A stretch of 64,000 nt of DNA from Novosphingobium sp. 18050 (GTDB lineage Bacteria > Pseudomonadota > Alphaproteobacteria > Sphingomonadales > Sphingomonadaceae). Below, in pieces: positions 17,009-25,818 of the stretch. Under the pieces are notes generated by a model. It searched no databases and was not told the origin of the DNA. It saw nothing but the letters and a program-made list of their open reading frames with translations. Every line of letters begins with the position of its first letter. Within the stretch, counting starts at the first letter, position 1. Both the position numbers and the translations under genes were made by a program. The stretch covers positions 62,001-126,000 of the forward strand of contig NZ_CACSJO010000004.1 of NCBI RefSeq assembly GCF_902706195.1, in the 5' to 3' direction.

Positions 17009-18300
17009 TGCTGCGCCTGTCCAGCAGCGATCCCGATTTCGTCGAGGCGTTCGCCCGCGTCGTCAGTGACCGGCGCGAAAGTGCGGTCGATGTCGCAGAC
17101 GATGTCGCCGCGATCATCAAGGCAGTGCGCGCACGCGGCGACGAGGCGCTGGCCGAGTACACTACGAAATTCGACGGCCACGACCTCGACGTTACCGGCT
17201 GGCAGGTCGATGCACGGGCCTGCAAGGCCGCCTTCGACGACCTGACGCCAGAGCTTCGCAGCGCCCTCGAACTCGCCGCGACCCGCATCCGCGCCTACCA
17301 CGAAGCGCAGCTTCCCGAAGACCGCGACTACACCGACGCTGCCGGAGTCCGGCTCGGCGCGACCTGGAGCGCGGTCGATGCCGCAGGTCTCTACGTTCCC
17401 GGCGGGCGGGCGGCCTATCCGTCTTCGCTGCTGATGAACGCCATTCCGGCCAAGGTCGCAGGGGTCGAGCGCCTCGTCGTCGTCACCCCGACGCCGAAGG
17501 GCGAAGTGAACCCGCTGGTCCTCGCGGCCGCGCACCTTGCCGGCGTGGACGAAGTGTGGCGCGTGGGCGGCGCCCATGCCGTCGCCGCACTCGCCTATGG
17601 CACAGGCCGCATCGCGCCCGTCGATGTGGTCACCGGCCCCGGCAACGCCTGGGTGGCCGAGGCCAAGCGCCAGCTTTACGGCGTCGTTGGTATCGACATG
17701 GTAGCCGGTCCCAGCGAAATCCTCGTCATCGCCGACGCGAAGAACGATGCGCGCAGGATCGCCGCCGACCTCCTCAGCCAGGCCGAGCACGACCCGACCT
17801 CGCAGTCGATCCTCATCACCGACGACAAGGTCTTCGCGCAAGCCGTTGCCGAGGCCGTCGAAGTGGAACTGGCCGCTCTCACCACGCAGGAAACCGCGCG
17901 GACCAGCTGGACCGACAACGGCGTCATCATCGACGTCGCCAGCTTCGACGAAGCCCCCGCGCTCGCTAACGCGCTCGCCGCCGAACACGTCGAGATCGCC
18001 ACCGACGACCCGGAAAGCCTGATGCGCCGCATCCGTCACGCAGGCTCGGTGTTCCTTGGCCGCATGACGCCCGAAGCGGTCGGCGATTATGTCGCCGGCC
18101 CCAACCACGTCCTGCCCACCGGGCGGCGTGCGCGGTTCTCCTCGGGGCTTTCGGTTCTCGATTTCATGAAGCGCACCAGCTTCATCCAGCTCGACCAGGC
18201 GGCTCTGGAGGCCATCGGCCCCGCCGCCGTCGCCCTTGCCGATGCGGAAGGGCTTCCCGCGCACGCGCGCTCCATTTCCATAAGGCTCGGCCAGTCATGA
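17008..18300 (+). CDS. hisD: Histidinol dehydrogenase
   Basis: A 430-residue NAD- and zinc-dependent enzyme for the last two oxidations to histidine. Visible hallmarks are LYVPGGRAAYPSSLLMNAIPAKVAG, TGPGNAWVAEAKRQLYG, IDMVAGPSEILVIAD, LLSQAEHDP and GPNHVLPTGRRARFSSGLSV. Length is standard. It sits between hisG and nusB with overlapping stop and start codons on both sides, so the three genes form one transcript. Confidence 0.97.
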   Translation: MLRLSSSDPDFVEAFARVVSDRRESAVDVADDVAAIIKAVRARGDEALAEYTTKFDGHDLDVTGWQVDARACKAAFDDLTPELRSALELAATRIRAYHEAQLPEDRDYTDAAGVRLGATWSAVDAAGLYVPGGRAAYPSSLLMNAIPAKVAGVERLVVVTPTPKGEVNPLVLAAAHLAGVDEVWRVGGAHAVAALAYGTGRIAPVDVVTGPGNAWVAEAKRQLYGVVGIDMVAGPSEILVIADAKNDARRIAADLLSQAEHDPTSQSILITDDKVFAQAVAEAVEVELAALTTQETARTSWTDNGVIIDVASFDEAPALANALAAEHVEIATDDPESLMRRIRHAGSVFLGRMTPEAVGDYVAGPNHVLPTGRRARFSSGLSVLDFMKRTSFIQLDQAALEAIGPAAVALADAEGLPAHARSISIRLGQS

Positions 18301-18752
18301 CCACCAGCAAGACCCAAGCAAAGCAGGCGCGCGCAGCCGCCCGTCTGTCCGCCGTTCAGGCGCTCTACCAGTTCGACATGGAAGGCACCCAGCTGCCCAT
18401 CCTGCTCGACGAATTCCATCGCCACCGCCTCGGCATGGAGATCGACGACGCGCAGTTCGCCAAGGCCGACGTCGCGTTCTTCGATGACGTGGTGAAGGGC
18501 GTGGTCGCCCGCCGCGACGAGATCGACGAACTGCTGTCGTCCAAGCTCTCCGAGGGCTGGTCGCTTGGCCGTCTCGACAAGACCATGCTCCAGATCCTGC
18601 GCGCGGGCACCTACGAACTGATGGCCCGCCCCGACGTGCCGACGGGCGCCGCGATCACCGAATATCTAGACGTGTGTCACGCCTTCTTCGACTCGCGGGA
18701 GGCGAAGTTCCTCAACGGCGTGCTGGATTCGGTGGCGAAGTCGGTTCGCTGA
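18297..18752 (+). CDS. nusB: Transcription antitermination factor NusB
   Basis: A 151-residue all-helical protein that with NusE (S10) binds boxA RNA for rRNA antitermination. It has ARLSAVQALYQFDMEGT at the start, DDVVKGVVARRDEIDELL, LDKTMLQILRAGTYELMARPDVPTGAAITEYLDVCHAFFD and the final FLNGVLDSVAK. The start overlaps the hisD stop by 4 bp. A strong hairpin follows 28 bp after the stop. Confidence 0.96.
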   Translation: MTTSKTQAKQARAAARLSAVQALYQFDMEGTQLPILLDEFHRHRLGMEIDDAQFAKADVAFFDDVVKGVVARRDEIDELLSSKLSEGWSLGRLDKTMLQILRAGTYELMARPDVPTGAAITEYLDVCHAFFDSREAKFLNGVLDSVAKSVR

Positions 18753-18780
18753 GGCGGCGCCGAGGCTAAACTGAAGGAAA

Positions 18781-18835
18781 CCCGTTCCGGCTGAGCTTCG
18801 ACAAGCTAAGCCGGAACGGGCTTGAGAGTTTTATT
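18781..18835 (+). terminator. Long hairpin after nusB with T-rich tail
   Basis: Two 18-bp arms at 18781-18798 and 18803-18820 pair with one mismatch around a CGAC loop, and a TTTTATT tract follows 9 bases later. It should end the hisG-hisD-nusB transcript. Part of the stem (AGCTTCGACAAGCT) matches an intergenic palindrome seen again at 18841-18872 and 32889-32903, so it is probably a REP-family repeat recruited as a terminator. Confidence 0.7.
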
Positions 18836-18906
18836 GCCCTCCGCTCACCCACACAGGGTGAGCTTGTCGAATCCCCCTGATCGGGACACACTTGGCGCGA
18901 ACAGTC

Positions 18907-19866
18907 ATGCCCTCTGAATTCGCCCTCATCCACGCCCTGCGCGCGATAGCGACGGACCCCGCCGCACGCGCGCTGGCGGACGATGCCGCCGTGCTCGCAA
19001 TTGGCGGCGAGAAGCTGGTACTGACGCTCGATACCGTGGTCGAGGGCGTCCACTACCTGCCTGACGACCCGCCTGCAGATGTGGCTTGGAAGCTGGTGGC
19101 GGTGAACGTCTCCGACCTTTCCGCCAAGGGCGCCCTGCCGCTGGGCTGCCTCTACTCGCACGCCCTTGGCGAGGATGAGTGGGACCGCGCCTTCCTCGAA
19201 GGGCTGGACGAAGCCTGCCGTCATTTCGGTATACCGCTGCTCGGCGGCGACACGGTTCGAATGCCAAAAGGCGCGGCGCGGAGCTTTTCTCTGACGGCGC
19301 TGGGCACCGGCCCCAAGGATTGCCCCGTACCCTGCCGCACCGCCGCCAAAGCCGGCGATCAGGTATGGGTCAGCGGGACCATCGGCGATGCCGGACTGGG
19401 CCTTGCCGCCGCAACCGGCATGCTAACCGGGCCGGCGGAACATCTGGAGGCTCTCACCGCACGCTATCGCCGCCCCATGCCGCAGCCGCGCCTCGGCGTG
19501 GCGCTCGCGCCGCTGGTTCATGCCATGATGGACATATCGGACGGTCTTCTCGTCGATGCGGCGCGAATTGTCGAAGCAAGCGGCGTGGCAATCAACATTG
19601 AGGCTGAGGCGGTGCCGCTCTCCGTCGCTCTGCAAGCAGTATCGGGCGACACGATCGACGCTCGCATCGCCGCGATGACGGCGGGCGACGACTACGAACT
19701 GCTGTTTACGGCTCCCCCTGAGAACGCCGCCCACATCCGTGAGGCTGCAAAAAAGCTCGGCCGCGACGCAACAGCAATTGGCACAGTCGATACTGGCGGC
19801 AGGCTGACCCTTGCTCATGCAGGTAGGCTGCTGCCCTTGCCCGAGCGCTTGGGCTACCAGCACTAA
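18907..19866 (+). CDS. thiL: Thiamine-monophosphate kinase
   Basis: A 319-residue ATP-dependent kinase making thiamine diphosphate. It has the PurM-like layout: EFALIHALRAI, DDAAVLAIGGEKLVLTLDTVVEGVHYLPD with the magnesium-binding acidic residues, VAVNVSDLSAKGALPLG, IPLLGGDT, VSGTIGDAGLGLA, MMDISDGLLVDAARIVEASG and AGDDYELLFTAP. The ATG at 18907 (MPSEF) was chosen over a TTG five codons earlier. It is followed by a 248-bp gap with an intergenic repeat before hppA. Confidence 0.95.
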   Translation: MPSEFALIHALRAIATDPAARALADDAAVLAIGGEKLVLTLDTVVEGVHYLPDDPPADVAWKLVAVNVSDLSAKGALPLGCLYSHALGEDEWDRAFLEGLDEACRHFGIPLLGGDTVRMPKGAARSFSLTALGTGPKDCPVPCRTAAKAGDQVWVSGTIGDAGLGLAAATGMLTGPAEHLEALTARYRRPMPQPRLGVALAPLVHAMMDISDGLLVDAARIVEASGVAINIEAEAVPLSVALQAVSGDTIDARIAAMTAGDDYELLFTAPPENAAHIREAAKKLGRDATAIGTVDTGGRLTLAHAGRLLPLPERLGYQH

Positions 19867-19884
19867 GCGATGATATCCCCCTCG

Positions 19885-19979
19885 TCCCGGACTTGATCCG
19901 GGCCGCTGGCAATACTTCAGGTCGAGGCTCGCGGATACGCGGGCGCAGCCCGGTCAGCACTCCCGAATCAAGTCCGGGA
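19885..19979. repeat. Intergenic inverted repeat between thiL and hppA
   Basis: Arms at 19885-19902 (TCCCGGACTTGATCCGGG) and 19962-19979 are inverted copies matching at 17 of 18 positions with 59 bp between them. Palindromes of this GGACTTGATCCGG type are common intergenic repeats in alphaproteobacteria. It starts 18 bp after thiL and may stabilise or end its mRNA. Confidence 0.7.
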
Positions 19980-20114
19980 TGATAAAACCATACCTCCTGC
20001 CACCGCCCGGATTCCAACCTGCTTGCCAGCCCTCTGGCTTGTCTATAGCCCTTGTGCCTTCGAGCGGGAAAAACTCGCCGAAACAACATAAACCCATTGG
20101 GAAGGGGGCGCTCA

Positions 20115-22214
20115 GTGAACTTGATCACGATCGCAATTGTCTTGGGACTACTCGCCATAGTCTATGGCTTCGTCACCTCTCGTCAGGTCCTCAGTTCTCC
20201 GGCAGGCTCTGAAAAGATGCAGGAGATCGCCGCCGCCATACAGGAAGGCGCTCAGGCCTACCTTAAGCGGCAGTACTCCACCATCGCCGTCGTCGGCGTC
20301 ATCGTCGCCATCATTCTCGCGCTGACGCTGGGGCGGATTTCGGCCACCGGCTTCGTCATAGGAGCGATCCTCTCGGGCCTTGCCGGGTTCATCGGCATGA
20401 ACATCTCGGTGCGCTCGAACGTGCGCACCGCCGCCGCCGCGCAGAAGGGTCTTCAAGCAGGCCTGACGCTGGCATTCCGCGCTGGCGCAATCACCGGCAT
20501 GCTGGTGGCGGGGCTGGCTCTGCTCGCGATTTCGGTGTTCTTCTGGTATCTGACCGCGGTGGCTGGCCATACCGTGGGCGGTGAGGACCGCACCGTGGTC
20601 GAGGCGCTGACCGCCCTCGCATTCGGCGCGTCGCTGATCTCGATCTTCGCGCGTCTGGGCGGCGGTATCTTCACCAAAGCCGCCGACGTGGGCGCGGATC
20701 TGGTCGGCAAAGTCGAAGCCGGCATCCCCGAGGACGACCCCCGCAATCCCGCCGTCATCGCCGACAACGTGGGCGACAACGTCGGCGACTGCGCCGGCAT
20801 GGCCGCCGACCTGTTCGAGACTTACGTCGTCACCGTAGGCGCGACGATGGTGCTTTCCGCGCTGCTGGTGAAGGATCTGGGCGACGCCCTGATGACCTTC
20901 ATGACGCTGCCTCTGCTGATCGGCGGCGTGTGCATCGTCACCTCGATCATCGGTACGTATTTCGTGCGGCTGGGATCGAGCCAGAACATCATGGGCGCCA
21001 TGTACAAGGGCTTCCTGGTCACCGCGATCCTCTCGATCCCGGCGATCTACGGGTGCATCTGGGTCGCCCAGCAGGGCGACATGGCCTCCCTGATCGGCAA
21101 CCAGGCCTTCTCCGGCATGGACCTGTTCTGGTGCTCGCTGCTGGGCCTTGCCATTACCGGGCTGATCATCTGGATCACCGAGTATTACACCGGCACCCAG
21201 TACCGCCCGGTCCGCTCGATCGCCAAGGCTTCTGAGACGGGCCACGGCACCAATGTGATCCAGGGCCTTGCGATCAGCCTTGAGGCTACCGCGCTGCCGA
21301 CCATCGTCATTGTGGCGGGGATCATCATCGCCTACCAGCTCGCCGGATTGCTGGGCATTGCCTATGCAGCCACCGCGATGCTGGCGCTGGCGGGCATGGT
21401 CGTCGCGCTCGACGCCTATGGTCCGGTCACCGACAATGCCGGCGGCATTGCCGAAATGGCCGGGCTGGACGATGACGTCCGCGCCAAGACCGATGCCCTC
21501 GACGCGGTAGGCAACACAACCAAGGCCGTGACCAAGGGCTATGCGATCGGTTCGGCGGGGCTTGCCGCGCTGGTACTATTCGCCGCCTACACCACCGACC
21601 TGCGTGAGTTCTTCCCGCAACTCGATGTCGATTTCAGCCTGGAGAACCCTTACGTCATCGTCGGACTCCTGCTCGGGGCGCTGCTGCCTTATCTGTTCGG
21701 GGCAATGGGCATGACCGCCGTGGGCCGTGCGGCGGGCGACGTCGTCCTCGACGTGCGCGCACAGTTCCGGGAGAAGCCGGGCATTATGACTTACACGGAA
21801 AAGCCCGACTATGCCCGTACAGTCGACCTCGTCACCAAGGCGGCGATCAAGGAGATGATCGTGCCCTCGCTGCTGCCGGTGCTGGCACCGATTGCGGTCT
21901 ATTACGTAATCGGCTGGGTCGGCGGGCAGGCCAACGGCTTTGCGGCCCTTGGCGCGCTGCTGCTGGGCGTGATCGTCAGCGGTCTGTTCGTGGCGCTCTC
22001 GATGACATCGGGCGGCGGCGCGTGGGACAACGCCAAGAAGTACATCGAAGACGGCCACCACGGCGGCAAGGGTTCCGAAGCCCACAAGGCCGCAGTAACC
22101 GGTGACACGGTGGGCGATCCCTACAAGGACACCGCAGGGCCTGCGGTGAACCCGATGATCAAGATCACCAACATCGTCGCGCTGCTGCTGCTGGCGGCAC
22201 TGGCGGCCGGGTGA
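20115..22214 (+). CDS. hppA: Membrane-bound proton-translocating pyrophosphatase (K+-independent)
   Basis: A 699-residue integral membrane enzyme that hydrolyses pyrophosphate and pumps protons. The catalytic loop [20 protein letters not shown], followed by [25 protein letters not shown], is intact. In [17 protein letters not shown] the lysine after NTT marks the K+-independent class. About 16 membrane segments are expected and the hydrophobic blocks fit. The start is a GTG at 20115, preceded by GGAAGGGGG. An intrinsic terminator follows the stop, so the gene is probably its own unit. The pump can recover energy from biosynthetic pyrophosphate, for example that released by HisG. Confidence 0.96.
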   Translation: MNLITIAIVLGLLAIVYGFVTSRQVLSSPAGSEKMQEIAAAIQEGAQAYLKRQYSTIAVVGVIVAIILALTLGRISATGFVIGAILSGLAGFIGMNISVRSNVRTAAAAQKGLQAGLTLAFRAGAITGMLVAGLALLAISVFFWYLTAVAGHTVGGEDRTVVEALTALAFGASLISIFARLGGGIFTKAADVGADLVGKVEAGIPEDDPRNPAVIADNVGDNVGDCAGMAADLFETYVVTVGATMVLSALLVKDLGDALMTFMTLPLLIGGVCIVTSIIGTYFVRLGSSQNIMGAMYKGFLVTAILSIPAIYGCIWVAQQGDMASLIGNQAFSGMDLFWCSLLGLAITGLIIWITEYYTGTQYRPVRSIAKASETGHGTNVIQGLAISLEATALPTIVIVAGIIIAYQLAGLLGIAYAATAMLALAGMVVALDAYGPVTDNAGGIAEMAGLDDDVRAKTDALDAVGNTTKAVTKGYAIGSAGLAALVLFAAYTTDLREFFPQLDVDFSLENPYVIVGLLLGALLPYLFGAMGMTAVGRAAGDVVLDVRAQFREKPGIMTYTEKPDYARTVDLVTKAAIKEMIVPSLLPVLAPIAVYYVIGWVGGQANGFAALGALLLGVIVSGLFVALSMTSGGGAWDNAKKYIEDGHHGGKGSEAHKAAVTGDTVGDPYKDTAGPAVNPMIKITNIVALLLLAALAAG

Positions 22215-22233
22215 TCCACTGAACACCGTGAAG

Positions 22234-22262
22234 CCCCGCCGGCATGACGCCGGCGGGGTTTT
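22234..22262 (+). terminator. Intrinsic terminator of hppA
   Basis: A perfect 10-bp GC stem (22234-22243 CCCCGCCGGC with 22249-22258) and a 5-base loop are followed directly by TTTT. It lies 20 bp after the hppA stop. This is a classical rho-independent structure. Confidence 0.9.
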
Positions 22263-22410
22263 CATTGATTGCCCCGCGCATCTCCGCGCTGTAATGAGAA
22301 GCGGATCCAGCGCTTCATCCCCGGCATCGCAGCGTTAGCATTTCCTTGATGGATGCCCGCTATCCTGCTGATGAACAGGCAATCCTTCAGCAATCGGGAA
22401 ATCCGCCCAA

Positions 22411-23607
22411 GTGGCATTCGAGGCACACGACGCGATCGCGCCTGCGGCATCCGATGCCCTCGCTGCATTTCCGCGCCGGGTGCCTGACCCCATGCCTGGG
22501 CGCCTGACCTGCGTCCCCTGGCGCGACCTTGAGGCCGAGGTCCCCGCCTGGGACAACCTCGCCCGGGTCGCCAGCGAACCCAATCCTTTCTTCGAGAGCT
22601 GGTATCTTCTGCCCTCGCTGCGCCATCTCGCGCAAACCGATCCCGTCCGAATCTTGCGTTTCGAGCAAGACGGCGTACTGGCCGGGCTCCTGCCTGTAGT
22701 CCGCGCCGGGCGTTATTACCGCTGGCCGGTGCCGCACCTGTCGAGCTGGCTGCACACCAACTGCTTCTGCGGTGTTCCCCTAGTCGCGAAGGGCGCCGAG
22801 AAGGCGTTCTGGCAGGCCGTACTGCGCTGGGCGGACGACGAGCCCGGCGCGGCCCTGTTCATGCACTTGCGCGGCATCGTGCTCGGCGGTCCGCTTCACG
22901 CCGCGCTGGAAGCCGTCGCCGCCAATGACGGCCGGCTGATCGAAGTGGTCCATACCGAAGCCCGGGCGATGCTCGCCTCCGATCTCGCGCCCGAAGCGTA
23001 TCTCGAAGCCTCTCTCTCGAGCAAGAAGCGCAAGGAACTGCGCCGCCAGGCCAACCGCCTTGCTGAAGAAGGCGCAGTCACCTTAGATCGCCGTACCGAC
23101 GCGGACGATGTCGCCCCATGGTGCGAGAAATTCCTCGCGCTTGAGCGCGCAGGCTGGAAAGGCGAGGCCGGTTCTGCGCTCGGCTGCGACGAAGGCACCG
23201 CCCACCTGTTTCGCGAGAGCCTGAACGGCGCCGCCACACGCGGAAGGCTGGAGCGCCTCACCCTCACCCTCGACGGGCAGCCTCTGGCGATGCTGGCAAC
23301 GTTTCTGACCGCGCCCGGTGCATATTCCTTCAAGACCGCCTTCGACGAGAACTTCGCACGCTTTTCGCCCGGGGTCCTGCTCCAGCGCGAGAACCTAGCG
23401 ATGCTGGACCGCGAAGGCATCGCATGGAGCGACAGCTGTGCCAGCGCCGACCATCCGATGATCGACCATTTCTGGCGCGAACGGCGTGCCATCGGCCGGC
23501 TCTCCATCGCCATCGGCGGAACCTTGCGCCGTGCCGCGTTCCGCCACTTCGTGCGCGCCGAAACCGCGCGCCGCCCTGCCGGCCAGTCCCCTAGAGAGCA
23601 ACCATGA
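22411..23607 (+). CDS. GNAT-superfamily acyltransferase (BioF2/CelD-like)
   Basis: A 398-residue protein with a double-GNAT layout as in the BioF2-like/CelD group. PNPFFESWYLLPSLRHL lies in the first half. The second half has LSSKKRKELRRQANRLAEEG, the segment that often contacts the acyl donor, then FLALERAGWKGEAGSAL and AYSFKTAFDENFARFSPGVLLQRENLAMLDREGI. The likely start is GTG 22411, with GGGAA upstream. The substrate is unknown. It overlaps the next gene by 4 bp, so the pair is co-translated. Confidence 0.82.
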   Translation: MAFEAHDAIAPAASDALAAFPRRVPDPMPGRLTCVPWRDLEAEVPAWDNLARVASEPNPFFESWYLLPSLRHLAQTDPVRILRFEQDGVLAGLLPVVRAGRYYRWPVPHLSSWLHTNCFCGVPLVAKGAEKAFWQAVLRWADDEPGAALFMHLRGIVLGGPLHAALEAVAANDGRLIEVVHTEARAMLASDLAPEAYLEASLSSKKRKELRRQANRLAEEGAVTLDRRTDADDVAPWCEKFLALERAGWKGEAGSALGCDEGTAHLFRESLNGAATRGRLERLTLTLDGQPLAMLATFLTAPGAYSFKTAFDENFARFSPGVLLQRENLAMLDREGIAWSDSCASADHPMIDHFWRERRAIGRLSIAIGGTLRRAAFRHFVRAETARRPAGQSPREQP

Positions 23608-24467
23608 ACGCGTCTCCCAACCTCAGGCCCGGTGCCGTCTTTCCCGATGACGCGCGTGGGACTTTTGCCGCGAACTACCCGGAAGTACCACATAAGCTGA
23701 CCCATACACTGCGCGCGCATCCGCTGATGGAGCTGGAAGCGCTGGCGGCATTGGCCGAAGCGCTGCCCGCGGCCTCGATCGAATACAACGCTGCCGACCA
23801 GCCCATCGGAGTCGATGGCAAGCCCGCGGCTACCGGCATACCGATCGGCCGGACCATCCGCGAGATCGAGACCACCCGGTCCTGGGCCGTCCTCAAGAAC
23901 ATCGAGCAGGACCCCGCCTATGCCGCGCTGCTCGCCGACCTACTCGCCGAAATTCGCCCTGCAATCGAGGCGCGCACCGGCAGGATGCTCAAAACGCAGG
24001 GTTTCGTCTTCGTAACTTCGGCAGGCGGCGTCACCCCCTACCACTTCGATCCCGAGCACAACATCCTGATGCAGGTGCGCGGCTCAAAGGTCATGACACA
24101 GTTCCCCGCCGGCGAGGCTTCCTACGCCCCCGACGAGATCCACGAGGCCTATCACACCGGCGGCGGACGCGAACTCAAGTGGCGCGAAGACTTGCTGCCA
24201 GGCGGGCGCGAATTCCCGCTGGAGGCAGGCGAGGCGCTTTACGTCCCTGTCATGGCCCCGCATTTCGTGCGCAACGGGCAGAAGCCTTCAGTCTCGCTCT
24301 CGATCACATGGCGCTCGGAATGGAGCTTTGCCGAAGCCGATGCGCGGGCCTTCAATGGCCTTCTGCGCAAGCTCGGCGTCAAGCCATCTCCGCCGGGCCG
24401 CTGGCCTGCCACGAACCGGGCCAAGGCGCTGGGCTGGCGGATCGCACGAAAGCTCGGCGTCGGCTGA
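23604..24467 (+). CDS. JmjC/cupin-like Fe(II)-dependent protein
   Basis: A 287-residue protein with a cupin-like barrel. Possible iron ligands are His147 and Asp149 in TPYHFDPEHN (an HxD pair) and His220 in VPVMAPHFVRNG, the facial triad of Fe(II)/2-oxoglutarate hydroxylases. The first 100 residues are helical. Databases often label such proteins as transcriptional regulators, but no DNA-binding motif is visible here. It is coupled by a 4-bp overlap to a GNAT-type acyltransferase, which suggests joint modification of a peptide or lipid. That role is inferred. Confidence 0.78.
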   Translation: MNASPNLRPGAVFPDDARGTFAANYPEVPHKLTHTLRAHPLMELEALAALAEALPAASIEYNAADQPIGVDGKPAATGIPIGRTIREIETTRSWAVLKNIEQDPAYAALLADLLAEIRPAIEARTGRMLKTQGFVFVTSAGGVTPYHFDPEHNILMQVRGSKVMTQFPAGEASYAPDEIHEAYHTGGGRELKWREDLLPGGREFPLEAGEALYVPVMAPHFVRNGQKPSVSLSITWRSEWSFAEADARAFNGLLRKLGVKPSPPGRWPATNRAKALGWRIARKLGVG

Positions 24468-24471
24468 TCCC

Positions 24472-25761
24472 TCAGCCTTTCACCAGCGTCACTTGCGAGA
24501 CGTCGATGCCACCGCCGAGAAAGCCGCCTTCGCAGTACATCAGGTAGTAGCGCCATAGCTGCACGAAACGCTCATCGAAGCCGTCAGGCAAGCGCCCCTC
24601 CTCCACCGCGACGTCGAAGTTGCGCCGCCACTCGCGCAAGGTACGGGCATAGTCGCCCCCGAAATTGTGCTGGTCTTCCCACGAAAGCCCACGCTCGGCG
24701 GCAAGAGCGCGGAACTCGCTCTCCTTGATGAGCATTCCGCCGGGGAACACATATGTCTGGATAAAGTCCGCGCTGGCGGCATAGCTCTCGAAGATTTCAT
24801 CGCGGATCGAGATGTACTGAATACCGGCGCGCCCGCCGGAACGCAGGTTACGCGCCAGGCAATCGAAAAAGTCGGGCCAGTAGTCACGCCCGACCGCTTC
24901 CACCATCTCGACCGAGGCGATCGCGTCGTAGCGGCCGTGAACGTCACGGTAGTCCTGCTTGCGGAAGTCCACGCTGCCGGCGTCGAGCTGCCAGTAGGCG
25001 CGGGCATAGGCCAGTTGTTCGTCCGACAAGCTGATGGCATCGACCTCGACGTCCCGGTGGCTGGCTAGGAACGCTGCCAGCGTGCCCCAGCCGCAACCAA
25101 TCTCCAGTACCTTGTCGCCCTGTGCCAGTTCCAGCCGCTCGATCATCGCGGTGACCTTGCCCGACTGCGCGCGGTCCAGTTCGGTGACGACCTGGCTCTC
25201 GGCGTTGGCGCGGCACTTAGGTGCTGAATAAAGCGCGCTGGAATAGATCATCGTCTCTCCCAGCCAGGCTCGGTAAAAGTCGTTGCCGAGATCGTAGTGG
25301 GCGTGAATATTCTTCAGCGAACCGGAGCGGGAATTGCTGTTGAGCCGGTGCAGAACCTTGCTCAGGAGCCGCCAGGGACCATGGGCGCGGGCGGCTCCGC
25401 CCAGCGCAGTCGCATTGGCCATGAACAGCGCGAACAACGGCACCGGATCGGGACTTTCCCATTCCTCCGCCGCCCAGGCCTGATACCAGCCCACCGAGCC
25501 GGCCGTCGCCAACCGCAGCAGCGCACGCCAGCTCTTGAGTTCGACCACCGCGTCGAAACCGGCATTGCGACCGCCCAGCAATCTCGACTGTCCGCCAGGC
25601 AATGTCGCCATGATCGAACCGCTGTGAAGACCCCGATCGATGCGGTCGAGAATCTTGTTAACCCCGCCCGACCAAAGACGCGCAAGCCATTGCGGCCCCG
25701 CGCCGATGGCCCGTCCGCCTTCAACAAGATCGCCGCCTCGCCCCGATGCCCGCGCATTCAT
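24472..25761 (-). CDS. cfa: Cyclopropane-fatty-acyl-phospholipid synthase
   Basis: A 429-residue SAM-dependent enzyme adding a methylene group across membrane fatty-acid double bonds. The N-terminal lipid-binding domain spans about 1-130. IHAHYDLGNDFYRAWLG begins the catalytic part, VLEIGCGWGTLAAFLA is the SAM site, and SVEMVEAVGRDYW, IQTYVFPGGML and YLMYCEGGFLGG complete the signature. The start at 25761 gives the usual length. It lies 57 bp downstream of the photolyase gene on the same strand. Photolyase and Cfa are both targets of the singlet-oxygen response in Rhodobacter. Confidence 0.95.
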   Translation of the reverse strand: MNARASGRGGDLVEGGRAIGAGPQWLARLWSGGVNKILDRIDRGLHSGSIMATLPGGQSRLLGGRNAGFDAVVELKSWRALLRLATAGSVGWYQAWAAEEWESPDPVPLFALFMANATALGGAARAHGPWRLLSKVLHRLNSNSRSGSLKNIHAHYDLGNDFYRAWLGETMIYSSALYSAPKCRANAESQVVTELDRAQSGKVTAMIERLELAQGDKVLEIGCGWGTLAAFLASHRDVEVDAISLSDEQLAYARAYWQLDAGSVDFRKQDYRDVHGRYDAIASVEMVEAVGRDYWPDFFDCLARNLRSGGRAGIQYISIRDEIFESYAASADFIQTYVFPGGMLIKESEFRALAAERGLSWEDQHNFGGDYARTLREWRRNFDVAVEEGRLPDGFDERFVQLWRYYLMYCEGGFLGGGIDVSQVTLVKG

Positions 25762-25818
25762 AGCGCATGATATGGACTCGAATCGACCGCCCGGCAATTG
25801 CCCGAGGATGAAACTTCG

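Noticed and set aside
16642-18264. 540-codon open frame opposite hisG and hisD
   Set aside because: It lies fully antisense to two well-supported genes and has shadow-like composition.
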